Notes: generated by a model not told the origin, from the letters alone. Shown: positions 32,397 to 40,318, numbered from the stretch's first letter. The stretch is DNA of 46,965 nt from Nonomuraea deserti (GCF_004348685.1 NZ_SMKO01000061.1:1-46965); one strand, 5' to 3'. A program made the numbers and translations.

Positions 32397-33200
32397 TCAG
32401 CGTTCCTCGACGAAGCCGAGATAACGCTCGGCCGAACGGCGCACGGCCGCCGCGCCGTCCGTGTGGACGACGCGGTTCCACCAGCCGCCGTAGACCCGGT
32501 CGAACGCGTACGGCTCCAGCAGCGACAGGGCGCGGCGCACGGTGTGCGGTCGTTCGGGAATGTAGTTGGGATAGCTGTACATGAAGCTCACCCAGCGCCG
32601 GTCCTGGACGACCTGGACGATGTCGCCCGAGAACAGCGCGCCGTCGCCGCCCGACCAGTGCAGCACCTGGCCGCCCGCGAAGTGCACACCCGCGTTGATC
32701 AGCGTCAGGTCGTCCGCTATCTGGTGGGTGTCGCCCTCCCAGAGGACCACCGCGTCGTCGGGGCGGGCCACCCACCGGCGGTCGGCGGCGTGGATGTAGA
32801 TCGGGACGTCGCCGAAGGCCCGCGACCATTCGATCATGGAGCCGTAGAAGTGGGGGTGGCTGATGGCGATGGCCGCCAGCCCGCCCAGCTCTCCGACCTC
32901 GGCGATCAGCTGATCGTCCAGGTAGGAGACCATGTCCCACATGACGTTGCCCGCCGGTGTGCGGACGAGGAGGGCGCGCTGGCCGATGGCCGTGGGCGGG
33001 GCGGTGCCGATGCCCAGCACGCCGGGGCCCTCCGCCGCCACACGTCCGCGGTGGCCCTCGTCCGCCAGCCCGGCCAGGGTCGTCCACTGCTGGCCGTTCC
33101 ACCCCACGTACTGGCGTTCGTCCTCGCAGATCGGGCAGTCGGCGCGCGGCTCGCCGTACTGGACGCCGCAGGTGCGGCAGATGGGCAGGTCGGACGGCAT
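32397..33200 (-). CDS. Metallo-beta-lactamase-fold protein with N-terminal zinc ribbon
   Basis: 267 residues from ATG 33200. Cys8-x-x-Cys11 and Cys22-x-x-Cys25 form a zinc ribbon. The MBL fold follows: LLVRTPAGNVMWDMVSYLDDQ, then AIAISHPHFYGSMIEW near residues 111-126, FAGGQVLHWSGGDGALFSGD, and a closing His-containing strand. The first metal motif is HPHFYGS, not the usual HxHxDH; the Asp and last His are replaced, so the metal site is partial or altered. No function can be given. It ends six bases from the convergent antitoxin gene and lies nine bases after the transporter gene, so the two are probably co-transcribed. Confidence 0.82.
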   Translation of the reverse strand: MPSDLPICRTCGVQYGEPRADCPICEDERQYVGWNGQQWTTLAGLADEGHRGRVAAEGPGVLGIGTAPPTAIGQRALLVRTPAGNVMWDMVSYLDDQLIAEVGELGGLAAIAISHPHFYGSMIEWSRAFGDVPIYIHAADRRWVARPDDAVVLWEGDTHQIADDLTLINAGVHFAGGQVLHWSGGDGALFSGDIVQVVQDRRWVSFMYSYPNYIPERPHTVRRALSLLEPYAFDRVYGGWWNRVVHTDGAAAVRRSAERYLGFVEER

Positions 33201-33209
33201 CCGTCCAGC

Positions 33210-34532
33210 CTAGGGCCGGCGGGCGGCGTCCTCCAGGACCCTGCGCGCGTCGCGCTCGAACGAGGCCCGCGCCCCGAGCGTGAGCAGGCCGCCGACCACC
33301 ATCGGGATCACCAGCAGGTACATGCCGGACAGCAGCGAGCCGAGCCGGTCCGAGGCGATGCCGACGATGAGCGAGCCGAAGGCGCCGCCCGCCGTGATGA
33401 GCAGTTGCAGCACCGCGAAGCCGAGACCCCGCGAGGCGGCCGGCACCACGTCGGCCACGCACGCCATCATGTTGGGGATCGCGATCGACATCAGGGAGCA
33501 GGCCAGCAGCACGAGCGCCGTCAGCGCGGCGATCGAGTCCATCGACAGCGCGACCGCCAGCACCAGCGAGCCGGCGGTGATGCCGCCGCCGCCCGCGAGC
33601 AGCCGGCCGCCCTTGCGGCTGCCGTGCCACTTGCGGCCCAGCCACGAGCCGACCAGGGTGCCCGTCAGCGTGCCCGCGACGGTGATCAGGCCGCTCAGCG
33701 AGCCGGCGGTCCCCACGCCGACGCCGAAGCCGCGCACCATGAGCGTCGGCAGCCAGTAGAAGATGCCTGCCAGGCCGAGGGTGAGGAAGGACAGCCCGAC
33801 GCAGACGAAGATCAGCGTGGGGATGGCCAGCACCTGCCTGAACTGCCGCCAGAACGGCGGCTTCGGCTCCGCCGCGGGCGTGGCGGGGGCGGCCTCGCCC
33901 TTGGCCACCAGCCGGTCCAGCTCGCCGCGGCGCGGCTCGCGCAGGAACCAGACCAGCAGCGCCGTGAGGACGCCGGGGACGACCATGACGAGGAACGCAG
34001 TGCGCCACGAGAACATCTCGGCCAGCACGCCGCCGAGCAGCGTGCCGATGCCGCCGAGGTAGGTGGTGACGCGGGTCAGCCCGTACGCCTTCGCGCGGCT
34101 GACCGGCGGGTAGTAGTCGGCGAGCAGGCTGCCCGCGGCCGGGTTGTCGATGTTCTCGGCCGCGGCCAGCAGCACCCGCATCAGGTAGAAGATGGCGAAG
34201 CCGGTGGCCAGGCCGGAGCCGAGCGTGGCGATCGCCCAGACGAAGACGACCACCGCGATGATCCGCGTACGGCTGAACCGGTCGGCCAGGTAGCCGGCGG
34301 GCAGCGACACGATCGCGGCGGCCAGGGCGGCGGCCGTCGGGATGGAGCCGGCGGCGGTGTCGCTGAAGCCCCATTCGCGCTGGATGAGGGGGAGCACGCC
34401 CGACAGGAGGTTGTGCTCGATGCGGTCGACGAGTCCGACGATGAAGAGAACGATCAGCGGCGCCCAGCCGAATGGCGCGCGGGCCTGCGCGTCGATGGCG
34501 CCGGCGCGTGGCGAGCCCAACGTACCGACCAT
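33210..34532 (-). CDS. MFS transporter
   Basis: 440 residues from ATG 34532 (GTG 34538 is the alternative). Twelve hydrophobic helices are visible in two halves with a charged central loop (REPRRGELDRLVAKGEAAPA). The MFS loop 2-3 signature appears as GYLADRFSRTRII near residue 85. LADYYPPVSRAKAYGLTRVT and the later half resemble the sugar/anion-type (ACS or spinster-like) branch rather than a drug exporter. The substrate is unknown. TTCTAG repeats directly upstream suggest regulated expression. The MBL gene follows after nine bases. Confidence 0.88.
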   Translation of the reverse strand: MVGTLGSPRAGAIDAQARAPFGWAPLIVLFIVGLVDRIEHNLLSGVLPLIQREWGFSDTAAGSIPTAAALAAAIVSLPAGYLADRFSRTRIIAVVVFVWAIATLGSGLATGFAIFYLMRVLLAAAENIDNPAAGSLLADYYPPVSRAKAYGLTRVTTYLGGIGTLLGGVLAEMFSWRTAFLVMVVPGVLTALLVWFLREPRRGELDRLVAKGEAAPATPAAEPKPPFWRQFRQVLAIPTLIFVCVGLSFLTLGLAGIFYWLPTLMVRGFGVGVGTAGSLSGLITVAGTLTGTLVGSWLGRKWHGSRKGGRLLAGGGGITAGSLVLAVALSMDSIAALTALVLLACSLMSIAIPNMMACVADVVPAASRGLGFAVLQLLITAGGAFGSLIVGIASDRLGSLLSGMYLLVIPMVVGGLLTLGARASFERDARRVLEDAARRP

Positions 34533-34555
34533 GCCCACCCTTTCAGTAGGGAACT

Positions 34556-34585
34556 CTAGAATCTCGTTCTAGGGCTACGTTCTAG
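34556..34585. promoter_or_regulatory. CTAGAA/TTCTAG inverted and direct repeats before the MFS gene
   Basis: CTAGAA (34556-34561) and TTCTAG (34567-34572) form a 6-bp inverted repeat with a 5-base spacer. CGTTCTAG occurs at 34565-34572 and again at 34578-34585, 13 bases apart. The site is 24-53 bases upstream of the transporter start and is AT-rich for this genome. It looks like a TetR-type operator; no candidate regulator gene is adjacent. Confidence 0.5.
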
Positions 34586-34655
34586 CCAGAGTGGCAGAAG
34601 TCACAGCATTCGTAAATGGGGGATTTCACGGAATTTCGTGAGCGGTCGGCTCCGG

Positions 34656-34661
34656 TACGGT
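34656..34661 (+). promoter_or_regulatory. Putative -10 element of cobQ, leaderless transcript
   Basis: TACGGT fits the actinobacterial -10 pattern TAnnnT and ends seven bases before ATG 34668. No ribosome-binding site lies in front of this ATG. Transcription would start at or next to the start codon, as in many leaderless actinobacterial genes. No cobalamin riboswitch was recognised. Confidence 0.45.
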
Positions 34662-34667
34662 GCTCGC

Positions 34668-36149
34668 ATGGTCAAGGGAGCGTTGCTGGTCGCGGGCACC
34701 ACGTCCGACGCGGGCAAGAGCGTGGTCACCGCCGGCATCTGCCGCTGGCTCGCCCGCCGAGGCGTCCGCGTCGCGCCCTTCAAGGCCCAGAACATGTCGC
34801 TCAACTCGTACGTCACCGCCGAGGGCGCCGAGATCGGCCGGGCGCAGGCCATGCAGGCGCAGGCCGCCGGCGTCGAACCCGTCGCGGACATGAACCCCGT
34901 CCTGCTCAAGCCGGGCAGCGACCGCCGCAGCCAGGTCGTGCTCATGGGCAGCCCGGTCGCGGACGTCGACGCGATGGAGTACGGCGCGCTGAAGGACCTG
35001 CTCCGCACCACGGCGCTGGAGGCGCTGGGCAGGCTCAGAAAGCAGTACGACGTGGTGGTGTGCGAGGGCGCGGGCAGCCCTGCCGAAATCAACCTGCGCC
35101 GGGCCGACATCGCCAACATGGGCCTGGCCAGGGCCGCGAACCTGCCCGTGATCGTGGTCGGCGACATCGACAGGGGAGGGGTGTTCGCCGCGTTCTACGG
35201 CACGGTGGGGCTGCTGGACGCCGCCGACCAATCCCACATTGCCGGATTTGTTGTGAACAAGTTCCGCGGCGCCGCCGAACTGCTCGAACCCGGGCTCGAC
35301 ATGCTCAGACGCCTGACGGGACGCCCGGTCTACGGCGTGCTGCCCTGGCTCGACGGGCTCTGGCTCGACGTGGAGGACTCCCTGGCCCTCGACGGCCGCA
35401 GGGTGGCCACCGGCCCGCCGTACGGCCGGCAGACCCTGCGGGTGGCGGTCGTACGGCTGCCCAGGATCTCGAACTTCACCGACCTGGACGCCCTGGCCGC
35501 CGAGCCGGGCGTGGTGGTGCGTTTCGTGACCGATCCGATCGAGCTGGACGACGCCGACCTGGTGGTGCTGCCCGGATCCCGGGCCACGGTCGACGACCTG
35601 GCGTGGCTGCGCGCGACCGGCCTGGCGGCGGCGATCGGCGACAGGGAGGGGCCCGTGCTGGGTATCTGCGGCGGGTTCCAGATGCTGGGGCGGGAGATCG
35701 TCGACACGGTCGAGTCCGGCGCGGGCCGGGTCGACGGGCTGGGACGGCTGCCGGTACGGGTCGAGTTCGCGCCGGACAAGCGGCTCGGCCGGCCGGAGGG
35801 CGTCGCGTACGGGCAGCCCGTACGCGCGTACGAGATCCATCACGGCCGGGCGACCGTGGAGGGCGGCGAGCCGTTCCTCGACGGGTGCCGGGCCGGTCAC
35901 GTCTGGGGCACCACCTGGCACGGCGCCCTGGAGAACGACGGCTTCCGCCGCGCCTTCCTGGCCGACGTGGCCGATCGCGCGGGGCGGGCCTTCGTCCCGG
36001 CTCCGGGCACCGACTTCGCCCGGCTGAGAGAAGAACGGCTCGACGCGCTCGGCGACCTCGTCGAGCGGCACCTCGACACCGCCGCCCTGCTCCGGCTCAT
36101 CGAGCACGGCCCTTCCGAACTGCCCGTCCTGCCCCCAGGCGTCCCCTGA
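34668..36149 (+). CDS. cobQ: Cobyric acid synthase (glutamine-hydrolysing)
   Basis: 493 residues from ATG 34668, the usual CobQ length. The N-terminal dethiobiotin-synthetase-like ATPase shows LLVAGTTSDAGKSVVTAGICRWL (P-loop), FKAQNMSLNSYVT, NPVLLKPGSDRRSQVVL and VVCEGAGSPAEINLR. The C-terminal glutaminase domain has GICGGFQMLGREIVD with the nucleophile Cys near residue 335 and WGTTWHGALENDGFRR with the catalytic His. It amidates four carboxyl groups of adenosylcobyrinic acid diamide, using glutamine and ATP, in cobalamin synthesis. It stands alone here; other cobalamin genes must lie elsewhere. Confidence 0.96.
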   Translation: MVKGALLVAGTTSDAGKSVVTAGICRWLARRGVRVAPFKAQNMSLNSYVTAEGAEIGRAQAMQAQAAGVEPVADMNPVLLKPGSDRRSQVVLMGSPVADVDAMEYGALKDLLRTTALEALGRLRKQYDVVVCEGAGSPAEINLRRADIANMGLARAANLPVIVVGDIDRGGVFAAFYGTVGLLDAADQSHIAGFVVNKFRGAAELLEPGLDMLRRLTGRPVYGVLPWLDGLWLDVEDSLALDGRRVATGPPYGRQTLRVAVVRLPRISNFTDLDALAAEPGVVVRFVTDPIELDDADLVVLPGSRATVDDLAWLRATGLAAAIGDREGPVLGICGGFQMLGREIVDTVESGAGRVDGLGRLPVRVEFAPDKRLGRPEGVAYGQPVRAYEIHHGRATVEGGEPFLDGCRAGHVWGTTWHGALENDGFRRAFLADVADRAGRAFVPAPGTDFARLREERLDALGDLVERHLDTAALLRLIEHGPSELPVLPPGVP

Positions 36150-36218
36150 TGCACCACCCGGCCGACGGCTCCCGTCGTCACGCGAGCGCCCCGGGCCTCC
36201 TTGGCAGCTGAGGACCGG

Positions 36219-36658
36219 CTATGGGGGGATCCGCTCGGGGCTGCCATCGGACCTCACCTCGGCCGCGACGCCACGGCTTCGCAGCCGGATGCGCAGGAAC
36301 TCCATCTCCGCCGGCGTCCCGACCAAGCCGGTGTCAGTGAGCTCGTCGGCGAGTTCACGAGCCCGGGGAAGCGGCGCCTCCCAGACCTCTCGCAGAACCC
36401 TCAAGATCGAGGCCAGGTCAGGCACTGGACCGACCACGCGCAGTCGGCTTGGGCCATGCGCCGCAGCAGGGCAGCGCGGACATCTTCCGGCGGCCGGCCT
36501 GAATCCGAGTGCTCGCACCAGCCGTCACCGCAGGACGCGCAGGAGGCCTCGGCATCCCACCACAACTGTCCGCGGTCGACGAACTGGTTGACCTGGCGGA
36601 CCAGGGTGCCCCCGCACCCATGGCAACGCGACTCGATCTTGGCTGTCTGCCCCGTCAT
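36219..36658 (-). pseudogene. Frameshifted zinc-ribbon hypothetical protein
   Basis: Two minus-strand frames form one gene. The first, from ATG 36658, has MTGQTAKIESRCHGCGGTLV, then CASCGDGWCEH (a four-Cys zinc ribbon) and PPEDVRAALLRRMAQ. Near 36450 the match moves to the next frame: RLRVVGPVPDLASILRVLRE, then ELADELTDTGLVGTPAEMEF and LRIRLRSRGVAAEV. This order fits a small family of actinomycete proteins with a Cys-rich head and a bacteriocin-like alpha-helical tail. A one-base shift joins them, so it is a recent pseudogene or a sequencing error. Function unknown. Confidence 0.6.
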
Positions 36659-36679
36659 CCCGACACCATATGGGGGCGC

Positions 36680-37564
36680 TCACGGTTCGTGGACCGCGGC
36701 GCGGACGTTGTCCAGGTCCCCCTCGACCGGGCCGGTTTCGGGCATGGCCGACAGGATGGCTCGGGTGCGGGCGGTGACGAGGTCGATTCCCGCGCGGTCG
36801 GTGAGCACGTACAGGTCATTCGCCCGGACGGCTCTGATCACGAGGTCGCCGACGGTGTCGGTGGGGACGCCGAAACGCGCCACGGCGGCATCGATCCTGG
36901 GCATGAGCTGGTCGATCCTGTCCTGGGCTCGTCTGAGTTCTGGGCCGCCGTGCTGGCTGGCGACCAGGGAACGAGAGGACCGGGCGATGTTGGAGGCGAC
37001 ACCGCCGGGACACAGGACCGTGACGCCGACGGGATGCCCCGCCGTTTCGAGCTGGTGGCGCAGCGACTCCGACAGGCCCACGACGGCGAACTTCGACGAG
37101 GTGTACATCGGGCCGACGCCCGCGCCGATCAACCCGGCGGCGGAGGCGGTGTTCACGATGTGCGCGGGCCCGCCGCGGCGGAGCATGCGGGGCAGGAAGG
37201 TCTGGACGCCGTTGACGACGCCGCCGAGGTTGATGTCCAGGGCGAGGTCCCACAACTCGTAGGTCATGTCCGCGGGCCGCTCGGGAAACGCGAGCCCGGC
37301 GTTGTTGCACAGCACCATGACGGGGCCGAGCCGCGCTTCGGCCTCGTCCGCCACGCGAGCGTAGGCCTCGCGGTCGCGTACGTCGAGGTGGAAGGCGGCC
37401 ACCTCGGTCAGCTCGGCCAGCTCGGCGGCGGCCTCGCCGAGTGCGGCGTCGTCGATGTCGGCGATGGCGAGCCTGCCGCCCTCGCGGGCGATGGCACGGG
37501 CGATGCCGAGGCCGATGCCTTGCGCTGCTCCGGTGATGAACGACGTGGTGTTCGGTAAGTCCAT
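36680..37564 (-). CDS. Short-chain dehydrogenase/reductase
   Basis: 294 residues from ATG 37564. Classical SDR motifs are complete: TGAAQGIGLGIA (NAD(P)-binding), the DIDD after strand 2 that favours NAD, CNNAG, the active-site Ser in NTASAAGLIG, and Tyr-x-x-x-Lys as YTSSK. The C-terminus is extended (about 45 residues more than the core), as in cyclohexanol- or benzil-reductase-like SDRs. Directly upstream is the perfect palindrome GTAGAGA-C-TCTCTAC, a likely repressor site. The substrate is unknown. Confidence 0.92.
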   Translation of the reverse strand: MDLPNTTSFITGAAQGIGLGIARAIAREGGRLAIADIDDAALGEAAAELAELTEVAAFHLDVRDREAYARVADEAEARLGPVMVLCNNAGLAFPERPADMTYELWDLALDINLGGVVNGVQTFLPRMLRRGGPAHIVNTASAAGLIGAGVGPMYTSSKFAVVGLSESLRHQLETAGHPVGVTVLCPGGVASNIARSSRSLVASQHGGPELRRAQDRIDQLMPRIDAAVARFGVPTDTVGDLVIRAVRANDLYVLTDRAGIDLVTARTRAILSAMPETGPVEGDLDNVRAAVHEP

Positions 37565-37584
37565 GCCCGCACCCTAACATAAAG

Positions 37585-37599
37585 GTAGAGACTCTCTAC
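37585..37599. promoter_or_regulatory. Perfect 7+1+7 palindrome before the SDR gene
   Basis: GTAGAGA-C-TCTCTAC, 21 bases upstream of the SDR start and 18 bases before a 12-codon reading frame on the other strand. The surrounding 40 bases are AT-rich (TTTTAGATATTCTATAAG), as expected for divergent promoters. It probably binds a TetR or MarR repressor. Confidence 0.6.
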
Positions 37600-37617
37600 T
37601 TTTAGATATTCTATAAG

Positions 37618-37656
37618 ATGATTGGCGTGGCATCGCGCGAACAAGGGAACGCGTGA
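37618..37656 (+). other. 12-codon reading frame between operator and hairpin, possible deleted regulator
   Basis: ATG 37618 opens MIGVASREQGNA and stops at TGA 37654-37656, four bases before a perfect hairpin. It sits where a divergent TetR or MarR repressor gene would be expected, behind the operator and ahead of a terminator. It could be the residue of an internal deletion that kept the first codons and the stop, or chance. Confidence 0.25.
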
Positions 37657-37659
37657 AGC

Positions 37660-37692
37660 AGACGCTCGGCCGGTGGTCGCGGCCGAGCGTCT
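37660..37692 (+). terminator. Perfect 12-bp hairpin followed by TTCT
   Basis: AGACGCTCGGCC (37660-37671) and GGCCGAGCGTCT (37681-37692) pair perfectly around a 9-base loop, and the descending arm continues into TTCTGG. It has the form of a factor-independent terminator on the plus strand, although no full-length plus-strand gene precedes it. It also separates the SDR promoter from the I36-like gene on the minus strand. Confidence 0.65.
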
Positions 37693-37761
37693 TTCTGGTC
37701 GGGGCGAGGTCGGGCGGCGACGGCCTCGAGTCGCTCGCGCGATCTGCACGACCGGGGGCCG

Positions 37762-38190
37762 TCAACGTGGCCAGGCCACCACGTCGACGGAGTCGTTCGA
37801 GGCGGGCGGCTCCTCCAAGGGCCGGTGCGGGAACAGCGGGCGGGGCAGGCTGCCGTCGCGGTCGATCAGCAGGGCGACGCTGTGGGTGGCGTTGACCCAG
37901 GAGGAGACGTTGTCAGCGGCGGAAGGGCCGCCGACGCCACTGGGCATGGGCAGGGCGCGCAGGTCGACGTCGTGGCCGGCGCCTATGCCGTAGGCCGGGC
38001 CGTTGCGGCCGTAGTCGCGGTACAGGCAGAGCGTGGCGGGCGGGCACGGCTCGCCGGGGCCGAGCCGGATCACGTCGGGGGGCAGGACCTGCGCGGGGGC
38101 GGCCGCTGCGGGAAGGCCGAGAGCGCCGACGGCGGCGGTGGCGACGGCCGCGCCGGTCAGCAGGCGGGCGAGGATGGTGGGACGGGGCAT
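37762..38190 (-). CDS. Secreted protein of the peptidase inhibitor I36 type
   Basis: 142 residues from ATG 38190, with GGAGGTG about nine bases upstream. The signal peptide covers residues 1-31 (LLTGAAVATAAVGALGLPAAA). The mature part holds CPPATLCLYRDYGRNGPAYGIG, then DNVSSWVNATHSVALLIDRDGS, the pattern of I36 inhibitors such as SMPI (two Cys, beta-gamma-crystallin-like fold, DNVSSWVN motif). Proteins of this type may inhibit metalloproteases; inhibition by this one is inferred only from the family. The C-terminal tail is Pro-rich. Confidence 0.8.
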   Translation of the reverse strand: MPRPTILARLLTGAAVATAAVGALGLPAAAAPAQVLPPDVIRLGPGEPCPPATLCLYRDYGRNGPAYGIGAGHDVDLRALPMPSGVGGPSAADNVSSWVNATHSVALLIDRDGSLPRPLFPHRPLEEPPASNDSVDVVAWPR

Positions 38191-38327
38191 CGTTGGAGCA
38201 CCTCCGGGAGGAATGGTGGTGTGACCACCCCACCCTCACGCAACGCTCGGTACATATCCAGATGCGGAGAGTGACACGTCTGCTGCTGTGGCTGCCATCG
38301 TGATCTGGCGAGCCGGATACCTCCCGA

Positions 38328-38945
38328 TCAGTCGGTGAACGCCAGGCGCACGCCGAAGCCGACGATGACGACGCCGGTCAGCCGGTCGAGGAACCGCCGC
38401 ACGCCGGGCGAGCGCAGGAGCCCGCTCATCAGCGACGCGAACCAGATCAGCGCGACGCTCCACAGCAGCCCCTCGACCACGTGAACCCCGGCCAGCAGCA
38501 ACCCCATGACCGCGTGCGGCGCCTCCTCCGGGATGAACTGCGGCAGCATGGCCACGTAGAAGACGCCGACCTTGGGATTGAGCAGGTTGGTCATCAGCCC
38601 GCGGCCGAACCCCTTCCCGAACCCGACCGCCTGCTGCTCCGGCAGTGCGTGCGCGTCCGCCCTGGTCAGGATCATGCGCAGGCCCATCCACACGAGGTAG
38701 GCCGCACCCGCCCAGCGCAGCACCTGGTAGGCCGTCTCCGAGGCGGCCAGCAGCGCCGACAGCCCCGCCGCCGTGAGCACACCCCAGATCAGGGTGCCGA
38801 GCTGGATGCCCAGCGTCACGCCCCAGGCCGGCCCCCGGCCCGCCAGCAACGACGTCCGGAGGATGAGGGCCGTGTCGAGGCCCGGGGTCAGCGTGAGCAG
38901 GGCGACCACGGCGGCGAACGATAACACCGATCCTGCGATGTCCAT
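38328..38945 (-). CDS. LysE family amino-acid exporter
   Basis: 205 residues from ATG 38945. Six hydrophobic segments and the LysE/RhtB order are clear: LTLTPGLDTALILRTSLLAG near residues 17-36, WAGAAYLVWMGLRMIL, then GRGLMTNLLNPKVGVFYVAMLPQFI, the most conserved stretch, with NPK. It exports amino acids or related compounds. It begins five bases after the stop of the quinone oxidoreductase's downstream neighbour boundary (its start is 4 bases from 38950), so the two minus-strand genes form an operon with the oxidoreductase first. Confidence 0.9.
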   Translation of the reverse strand: MDIAGSVLSFAAVVALLTLTPGLDTALILRTSLLAGRGPAWGVTLGIQLGTLIWGVLTAAGLSALLAASETAYQVLRWAGAAYLVWMGLRMILTRADAHALPEQQAVGFGKGFGRGLMTNLLNPKVGVFYVAMLPQFIPEEAPHAVMGLLLAGVHVVEGLLWSVALIWFASLMSGLLRSPGVRRFLDRLTGVVIVGFGVRLAFTD

Positions 38946-38949
38946 GCTG

Positions 38950-39897
38950 TCAGGGTAGGAGGAGGAGCTTTCCCGTCGTACGGCGGGCCGCGAGGTCTTC
39001 GTGCGCCTGGCGCGCCTCGGCCAGCGGGTAGCGGCGCGAGACGTTGATCGTCAGCTGCCCCGCCGAGATCCAGCCGAACAGGTCGGACGCGCGTTGCAGC
39101 AGCTCCTCGCGTTGCGCGATGTGGTGCACGAGCGTGGGCCTGGTGAGGAAGAGCGAGCCCTTCCGGTTGAGCGTCTGGGGATCGAGCGGCGGGACCGGGC
39201 CGCTGGCGGCGCCGTACAGGGCCATGAGGCCGCGCGGCCGCAGCACCTCAAGCCCGCCGTCGAAGGTCGTTCTGCCGACCCCGTCGTACACGACGTCGAT
39301 CTTGCCGCGCAGGGCGTCGGTGAAGTCGTCGTAGCGCAGCACCTCGTCGGCGCCCGCCTGCCGGGCCAGCTCGCCCTTCTCGTCGGTGGAGACCGTGGTG
39401 TGCACCTTGGCGCCCTTGAGCTTGGCCAGCCGGATCAGCAGCTGGCCCATGCCGCCCGCCCCGGCGTGAACGAGCACCTGATCGCCCTCGCGCACCTCGT
39501 GGGTGGAGTGGGTGAGGTAGTGGGCCGTCATCCCTTGGAGCATCGCCGCCGCCGCGACGTCGGCCGGCACGCCATCGGGCACCGGCACCGCACGGGCCGC
39601 CGGCACCACCACCTTGCCGCTGTAACTCCCCATGACGTCAGCCCAGGCCACGGTGTCGCCCACGGCGAGGTCACGCACCCCCGGCCCCACGGCCGAGACC
39701 GTGCCGGCGCCCTCCATGCCGATGGACGTGGGAAGGTCGAGCGGGTAGGCGCCGGAGCGATGGTAGATGTCGATGAAGTTGACCCCGGCGGCGGCGACGT
39801 CGACCACGACCTCGCCGTCACCCGGCACCGGGTCGGGACGCTCGGCGTATTCGAGAACCTCTGGGCCGCCCTGAGCGGAAACGACGATGCTCTGCAT
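38950..39897 (-). CDS. Zeta-crystallin-type NADPH:quinone oxidoreductase
   Basis: 315 residues from ATG 39897, with AAGGAG about 12 bases upstream; an in-frame extension to 40047 lacks support. MDR-superfamily features: the N-terminal GroES-like fold (EVVVDVAAAGVNFIDIYHRSGAYP, then LDLPTSIGMEGAGTVSAVG), no structural zinc cysteines, and the Rossmann motif VLVHAGAGGMGQLLIRLAKLKGA. It reduces quinones or enones with NADPH. Four bases separate its stop from the LysE exporter start. Confidence 0.92.
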   Translation of the reverse strand: MQSIVVSAQGGPEVLEYAERPDPVPGDGEVVVDVAAAGVNFIDIYHRSGAYPLDLPTSIGMEGAGTVSAVGPGVRDLAVGDTVAWADVMGSYSGKVVVPAARAVPVPDGVPADVAAAAMLQGMTAHYLTHSTHEVREGDQVLVHAGAGGMGQLLIRLAKLKGAKVHTTVSTDEKGELARQAGADEVLRYDDFTDALRGKIDVVYDGVGRTTFDGGLEVLRPRGLMALYGAASGPVPPLDPQTLNRKGSLFLTRPTLVHHIAQREELLQRASDLFGWISAGQLTINVSRRYPLAEARQAHEDLAARRTTGKLLLLP

Positions 39898-39977
39898 CCC
39901 CCTAGTCAACTCCTTCACCGCCGCCCTGATCCAACCGGCCCCGACCGTGTCGGCGCGATCCTGCCCCTGGACCGCCC

Positions 39978-40254
39978 CACCTGGGAATGGCCTCACCCCG
40001 CGACGGCTCCCACCCAGTAACGGTCCCAACGCGGGAACGGCCCTCACCCGGCCCCAGCGCGGGAAGGGCCCTCACGTCAAGCACGAAACCGAACCGAATC
40101 GGCCTGCGAACGGACCACCCCGGACGGACACCCCGGCAACGGGACCGTCTGGTGTGCCCCGGATCGCGGGCGCCGGTGTGGCGAAAGCGGCGGGCGTCGG
40201 CGTTGCCGGGATGGGAACGCCGGTGTGGCCGGACCGCGGGCGCCGGTGCGGCGA
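39978..40254. repeat. Degenerate direct repeats in a gene-free stretch (39898-40318)
   Basis: This 421-base gap has no gene. Three related units of the form C-A-x-C-GCGGGAA-x-GG-CCCTCAC lie at 39978-39997, 40027-40048 and 40055-40076. A second pair, GGATCGCGGGCGCCGGTGTG plus GCGA at 40161-40184 and the same 24 bases with two changes at 40231-40254, repeats at exactly 70 bases; a partial copy (GGAACGCCGGTGTGGCC) sits between. The promoter of the quinone oxidoreductase must lie at the left end. The origin of the repeats is not known. Confidence 0.55.
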
Positions 40255-40318
40255 GCGCCGCGGTGACCGGGCCGGCTTGTCGGGCTCGCAGGACGGGGCG
40301 GGCCCGCCGCCGGGGTGG

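Noticed and set aside
33763..34062. Short plus-strand frames opposite the MFS transporter
   Set aside because: No ribosome sites and no recognisable domains; the transporter has clear membrane helices on the minus strand.
36150..36218. Possible terminator between cobQ and the frameshifted gene
   Set aside because: No stem longer than a few base pairs was found.
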